From Candidatus Woesearchaeota archaeon (GTDB taxonomy: Archaea > Nanobdellota > Nanobdellia > Woesearchaeales > ARS49), in assembly GCA_019323575.1 (NCBI GenBank), contig JAHWHB010000037.1, forward strand, positions 1 through 6,133: DNA of 6,133 bases, given 5' to 3'. The first letter of the stretch is position 1. Each line of letters begins with the position of its first letter. The position numbers were made by a program, and so were the translations under genes. A model generated the notes under the pieces. The model was not told where the DNA came from and did no database searches. It worked only from the letters and a program-made list of their open reading frames with translations. Shown here piece after piece: positions 3,361-6,133 of this stretch.

Positions 3361-4749
3361 ATGAAAAAAATCAGTTTGTTTACTCTTGTTATGATTTCTT
3401 CTGCTCTTGTTATCAGCACTCGTAATTTCCCTACTGAGGCTGAGACTGGTATGCATATGATTTTTTTCGCTCTTGTTGCTGCTATTGGTTTTTTTATTCC
3501 TGTTGCTTTGGTTTCTGCTGAGCTTGCTACTGGCTGGCCTCGTCACGGCGGTATTTTTGCGTGGCTTAAGGAGGCTTTTGGCGAGCGTTTTGGTTTTGTT
3601 GGGAGCTGGCTTCAGTGGACTTATATGATGATTGGGAGTGTTCCTATGCTTTATTTTGTTGGTGGCTCTCTTGCTTTTGTGACTCTGCCCGCTCTGGCTG
3701 GTAATAAATTCTATATGATGTTGATTGTTTTGGTTGTGACTTGGGCTGCTACTTTGTATAATTTTAAGGGTTTGAAGGCTTCTGGTAAGGTTAGCACTTA
3801 TGGTTTCTTGCTTGGTGTTCTTGTTCCTGCTTCTATTATTATCTTGTTTGGCTTGTTTTACTGGCTCATGGGCTATCCTTTGCAGTTGGATATGTCTTTT
3901 TCTTTCAGCAAGGTTTTGCCTGATTTGAGCAAGCTTACCACTCTTGTTTTGCTTGTTGGTTTTATGAGGACTTTTACTGGTATTGAAGTTTCTGGCAGCC
4001 ACGCCAGTGAGGTTGATAATCCTAAGAGGAGTTATCCTATTGCGATTTTGATTGTTGTTTTGCTTGGTTTGGCTTTGAATATTTTTGGCGCTTTGGCTGT
4101 TGGTATTGTTGTTCCTCAGCAGCAGATTAGTCTGGCTTCTGGTTTGATGCAGGCTTTTTCTGCTTTTTTCAGCCGTTTTCATCTTTCCTGGCTTGTTTAT
4201 TTGATGGGTATTCTTACTGCTGTTGGCGCTATTGGTGAGATTACCACTTGGACTGTTGGTCCTGTTAAGGCTGTTCACGCGAGTTCTAAGACTGGTACTC
4301 TGCCTAAGTTTTTTCAGAAGGTTAATGATAAGGGCGTGCCTACTAGGCTTCTTGTTTTGCAGGCTGTTGTTATCTCTGCTATTGGCTGCGGCTTGTTGCT
4401 TTTGCCTCAGATGAATACTGCTTTTTGGGTTGCTAATGCTATGGCTTGTTGTATTTACTTTTTCATGTATGCTATGATGATTCTTGCGTGTTTGAAGTTG
4501 AGGTATTCTCAGCCCAGGGTTAAGCGTGCTTATAAGATTCCTGGTGGCATGTTTGGCATCTGGCTTGTTTCTTTGATTGGGCTTGCGACTTTGGCGTTTG
4601 GTTTCTTTATTGCTTTCCTTCCGCCTGCTCAGCTGCACATTGTTGACAAGGGTGCTTATCTTATGTTGACGATTGGCGGTATTTCTGCTTTGTTGTTGCT
4701 TCCTTTCTTTGTTTTCGCTCTTAGGAATCCTGCTTGGAGGTCTGCATGA
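3361..4749 (+). CDS. GadC-type APC amino acid antiporter (probable aspartate:alanine exchange)
   Basis: This 462-residue protein has about 12 membrane segments and fits the glutamate:GABA antiporter branch of the APC superfamily. Matching signatures are STRNFPTEAETG (19-30), PVALVSAELATGWPRHGG (47-64), WLQWTY (83-88), GIEVSGSHASEVDNPKRSYP (207-226) and GPVKAVHASSKTGTLPKFF (300-318), followed by NDKGVPTR. Its stop overlaps the aspD start as ATGA (4746-4749), so the two are co-translated and its substrate is inferred from that partner: aspartate in, alanine out. E. coli GadC (511 residues) has a C-terminal plug that closes the channel at neutral pH. This protein ends soon after its last helix (ALRNPAWRSA), so no such plug is present. 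Codons end overwhelmingly in T or G, like aspD. The family call is firm; the exchanged pair is inference and glutamate or other amino acids are possible. Confidence 0.88.
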   Translation: MKKISLFTLVMISSALVISTRNFPTEAETGMHMIFFALVAAIGFFIPVALVSAELATGWPRHGGIFAWLKEAFGERFGFVGSWLQWTYMMIGSVPMLYFVGGSLAFVTLPALAGNKFYMMLIVLVVTWAATLYNFKGLKASGKVSTYGFLLGVLVPASIIILFGLFYWLMGYPLQLDMSFSFSKVLPDLSKLTTLVLLVGFMRTFTGIEVSGSHASEVDNPKRSYPIAILIVVLLGLALNIFGALAVGIVVPQQQISLASGLMQAFSAFFSRFHLSWLVYLMGILTAVGAIGEITTWTVGPVKAVHASSKTGTLPKFFQKVNDKGVPTRLLVLQAVVISAIGCGLLLLPQMNTAFWVANAMACCIYFFMYAMMILACLKLRYSQPRVKRAYKIPGGMFGIWLVSLIGLATLAFGFFIAFLPPAQLHIVDKGAYLMLTIGGISALLLLPFFVFALRNPAWRSA

Positions 4750-6133
4750 AGCATTCTGCTAGGATGAGGGAGTATTTGCAGATGAGTCCTTTTGAGTTGA
4801 AGAATGAGCTTATTAGGGCTGCTGAGGCTAAGGGCGGCATGCTTAATGCTGGCAGGGGCAATCCTAATTTTTTGAATACTTCTGTTAGGGAGGCTTTTAG
4901 TGTTTTGAATAGTTTTGCTTCTTTGCGTGCTGGTAAGGGTTCGGATTTGGGTTTTCGTCCTGAGAAGAAGGGTATTGCTAAGGATTTAATGAAGTTTGTT
5001 AAGGGAAAGGGTTCTGCTGGTTTGTTTTTGAGGAATTCTGTTTTGTTTGCTTCAAAAAAGTTTAAGCTTAAGCCTGATGATTTTGTTTTTGACTTGGTTG
5101 ATGCTGTTCTGGGTGATTTTTATCCTTCTCCGCCCAGGATTTTGAATGGTGTTGATAAGGTTGTGAATGCGTACCTGTGTGAAATTCTTAATGTGAAGGG
5201 CAGTTTTGACTTGTTTGCTACTGAGGGCGCTACTGCTGCTATGGTTTACGTGTTTGCTTCTTTGAAGGAGAACAGGGTTTTGCGCAAGGGTGATTCTATT
5301 GCTATTATGACTCCTATTTTTTCTCCTTATCTTGAGATTCCTGCTTTGGCTGATTATAATCTGGTTGAGGTTTATGTTAAGGGTGATGAGGATATTGGCT
5401 GGCAAATTCCTGATTCTGAGATTGCAAAGCTAAAAGATAAGCGTGTTAAGGCTTTTTTCATGGTTCATCCTACTAATCCTACTTCTGTGAAGCTGAAGAT
5501 GGATACTTTAAGGAAGATTGCGAGTGTTGTTAAGTCTAGGAAGGACTTGATTGTTTTGACTGATACTGTTTATGCTACTTTTGTTGATGGTTTTGATTCT
5601 TTTGCTGGTTTGGTTCCTCATAATACTATTTGTGTTTATTCTTACTCTAAGTTTTTTGGTGTGACTGGCTGGCGTTTGGGTGTTGTGATGCTTCATAAGG
5701 ATAATGTTGTTGACCGTTTGATTTCCAGGCTTTCTTTGAAGGACAAGCTGGCTTTGCGCAAGCGTTATGAGATGACTTCTACTGCTCCTGATAGGATTAA
5801 GTTTATTGACCGTTTGGAGATGGATAGCCGTGATGTTGCTTTGGCTCATACTGGCGGTTTGTCTTGTCCTCAGCAGTGTATTATGGCTTTGTTTTCTTTG
5901 TTTTATTTGATGGATAAGAAGAGGGCTTACAAGAAGCGTATTCAGGGTATTTTGAAGAAGAGAGCTGTTTTGCTTTACAGAAATCTTGGTGTTCCTCTTC
6001 CTAAGGGTTCTGAGCATACTTATTATTATGCTTTGATTGACTTGGAAAAAGTTGCTGAGAAGAAATATGGTAAAAAGTTTGCTGATTATCTTTCTAGCAA
6101 TGTCTTGATGGATGAGTTTTTGTTCAGGCTTGC
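4746..6133 (+). CDS. aspD: Aspartate 4-decarboxylase, C-terminus cut off by window edge
   Basis: This fold-type I PLP enzyme converts L-aspartate to L-alanine and CO2, consuming a proton; family members also show aspartate aminotransferase activity. The first 462 residues are visible and roughly 70-80 C-terminal residues should lie beyond the edge, as the family is about 530-550 long. The N-terminal extension with NAGRGNPNFL (34-43) is specific to AspD relative to ordinary aminotransferases, and R37 in it matches a family active-site arginine. FATEGATAAMVY (157-168) begins the PLP-binding domain. HPTNPTS (241-247) provides N244, and LTDTVYATF (271-279) gives the D273 and Y276 PLP contacts. 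K302 in YSYSKFFGVTGWRLG is the Schiff-base lysine and R310 follows. No frameshift or stop is seen. It overlaps the antiporter by ATGA and has no separate promoter. Of its first 60 codons, 56 end in T or G. The family is mainly bacterial, so acquisition by the archaeon is likely but old. Confidence 0.93.
   Translation, partial: MKHSARMREYLQMSPFELKNELIRAAEAKGGMLNAGRGNPNFLNTSVREAFSVLNSFASLRAGKGSDLGFRPEKKGIAKDLMKFVKGKGSAGLFLRNSVLFASKKFKLKPDDFVFDLVDAVLGDFYPSPPRILNGVDKVVNAYLCEILNVKGSFDLFATEGATAAMVYVFASLKENRVLRKGDSIAIMTPIFSPYLEIPALADYNLVEVYVKGDEDIGWQIPDSEIAKLKDKRVKAFFMVHPTNPTSVKLKMDTLRKIASVVKSRKDLIVLTDTVYATFVDGFDSFAGLVPHNTICVYSYSKFFGVTGWRLGVVMLHKDNVVDRLISRLSLKDKLALRKRYEMTSTAPDRIKFIDRLEMDSRDVALAHTGGLSCPQQCIMALFSLFYLMDKKRAYKKRIQGILKKRAVLLYRNLGVPLPKGSEHTYYYALIDLEKVAEKKYGKKFADYLSSNVLMDEFLFRL

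Noticed and set aside
3286..4638. Minus-strand open frame of 450 codons opposite the antiporter
   Set aside because: The antiporter almost never uses TTA, CTA or TCA, so antisense stops are missing. The product is Asn/Ser/Lys/Thr-rich with no domain, and the antiporter signatures on the plus strand are unambiguous.
5052..6017. Minus-strand open frames opposite aspD
   Set aside because: Same codon-bias artefact. The plus strand encodes a continuous AspD with all PLP motifs.
1..6133. CRISPR array, riboswitch, rRNA, transposase or replication origin
   Set aside because: No regularly spaced repeats, transposase-like protein, known aptamer core or origin-type repeats were seen on either strand.

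Overview
The window most likely comes from an archaeon. The strongest evidence is a tRNA gene interrupted by a 31-base intron with a textbook archaeal bulge-helix-bulge (BHB) splice motif. Archaeal TATA-type promoters, including one that predicts a leaderless mRNA, agree with this. The lineage cannot be named from the sequence. Several proteins (YqhQ/DUF1385, aspartate 4-decarboxylase, GadC-type antiporter, DoxX) belong to families best known from bacteria, so a small-genome archaeon rich in acquired genes, such as a DPANN lineage, is plausible but unproven.

Layout. Positions 1-2015 are a minus-strand operon read right to left: a UlaG-like metallo-beta-lactamase-fold protein, a YqhQ/DUF1385 membrane protein, a 51-residue membrane protein, and an unknown protein that runs off the left edge. 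All three junctions are 4-base ATGA stop/start overlaps, so translation is probably coupled. Positions 2016-2491 have no intact protein gene. They hold the operon promoter, a minus-strand class II tRNA with a T-loop intron and its promoter, a degenerate tRNA-like copy, an imperfect inverted repeat and the 3' stub of a second doxX gene. Next come an orphan 115-residue gene and an intact doxX-like gene, both on the minus strand. From 3361 a plus-strand two-gene operon encodes a GadC-type amino acid antiporter and an aspartate 4-decarboxylase cut off by the right edge.

Function. The plus-strand pair looks like a decarboxylation cycle: aspartate enters, AspD releases CO2 and consumes a proton to give alanine, and the antiporter swaps alanine for more aspartate. 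This would generate proton motive force or resist acid. In the best-known systems AspD is paired with AspT, a transporter of a different family, so the GadC-type partner is notable. The minus-strand operon may act at the membrane, but its function is unknown.

Two further signals stand out. The tRNA has a long variable arm and a Ser-like discriminator G73, yet its anticodon is GAA, which reads Phe codons. Third codon positions follow the DNA strand: plus-strand genes end almost only in T or G and minus-strand genes mostly in A or C. The 115-residue orphan alone shows no skew and lies among remnants, which suggests a recent insertion.
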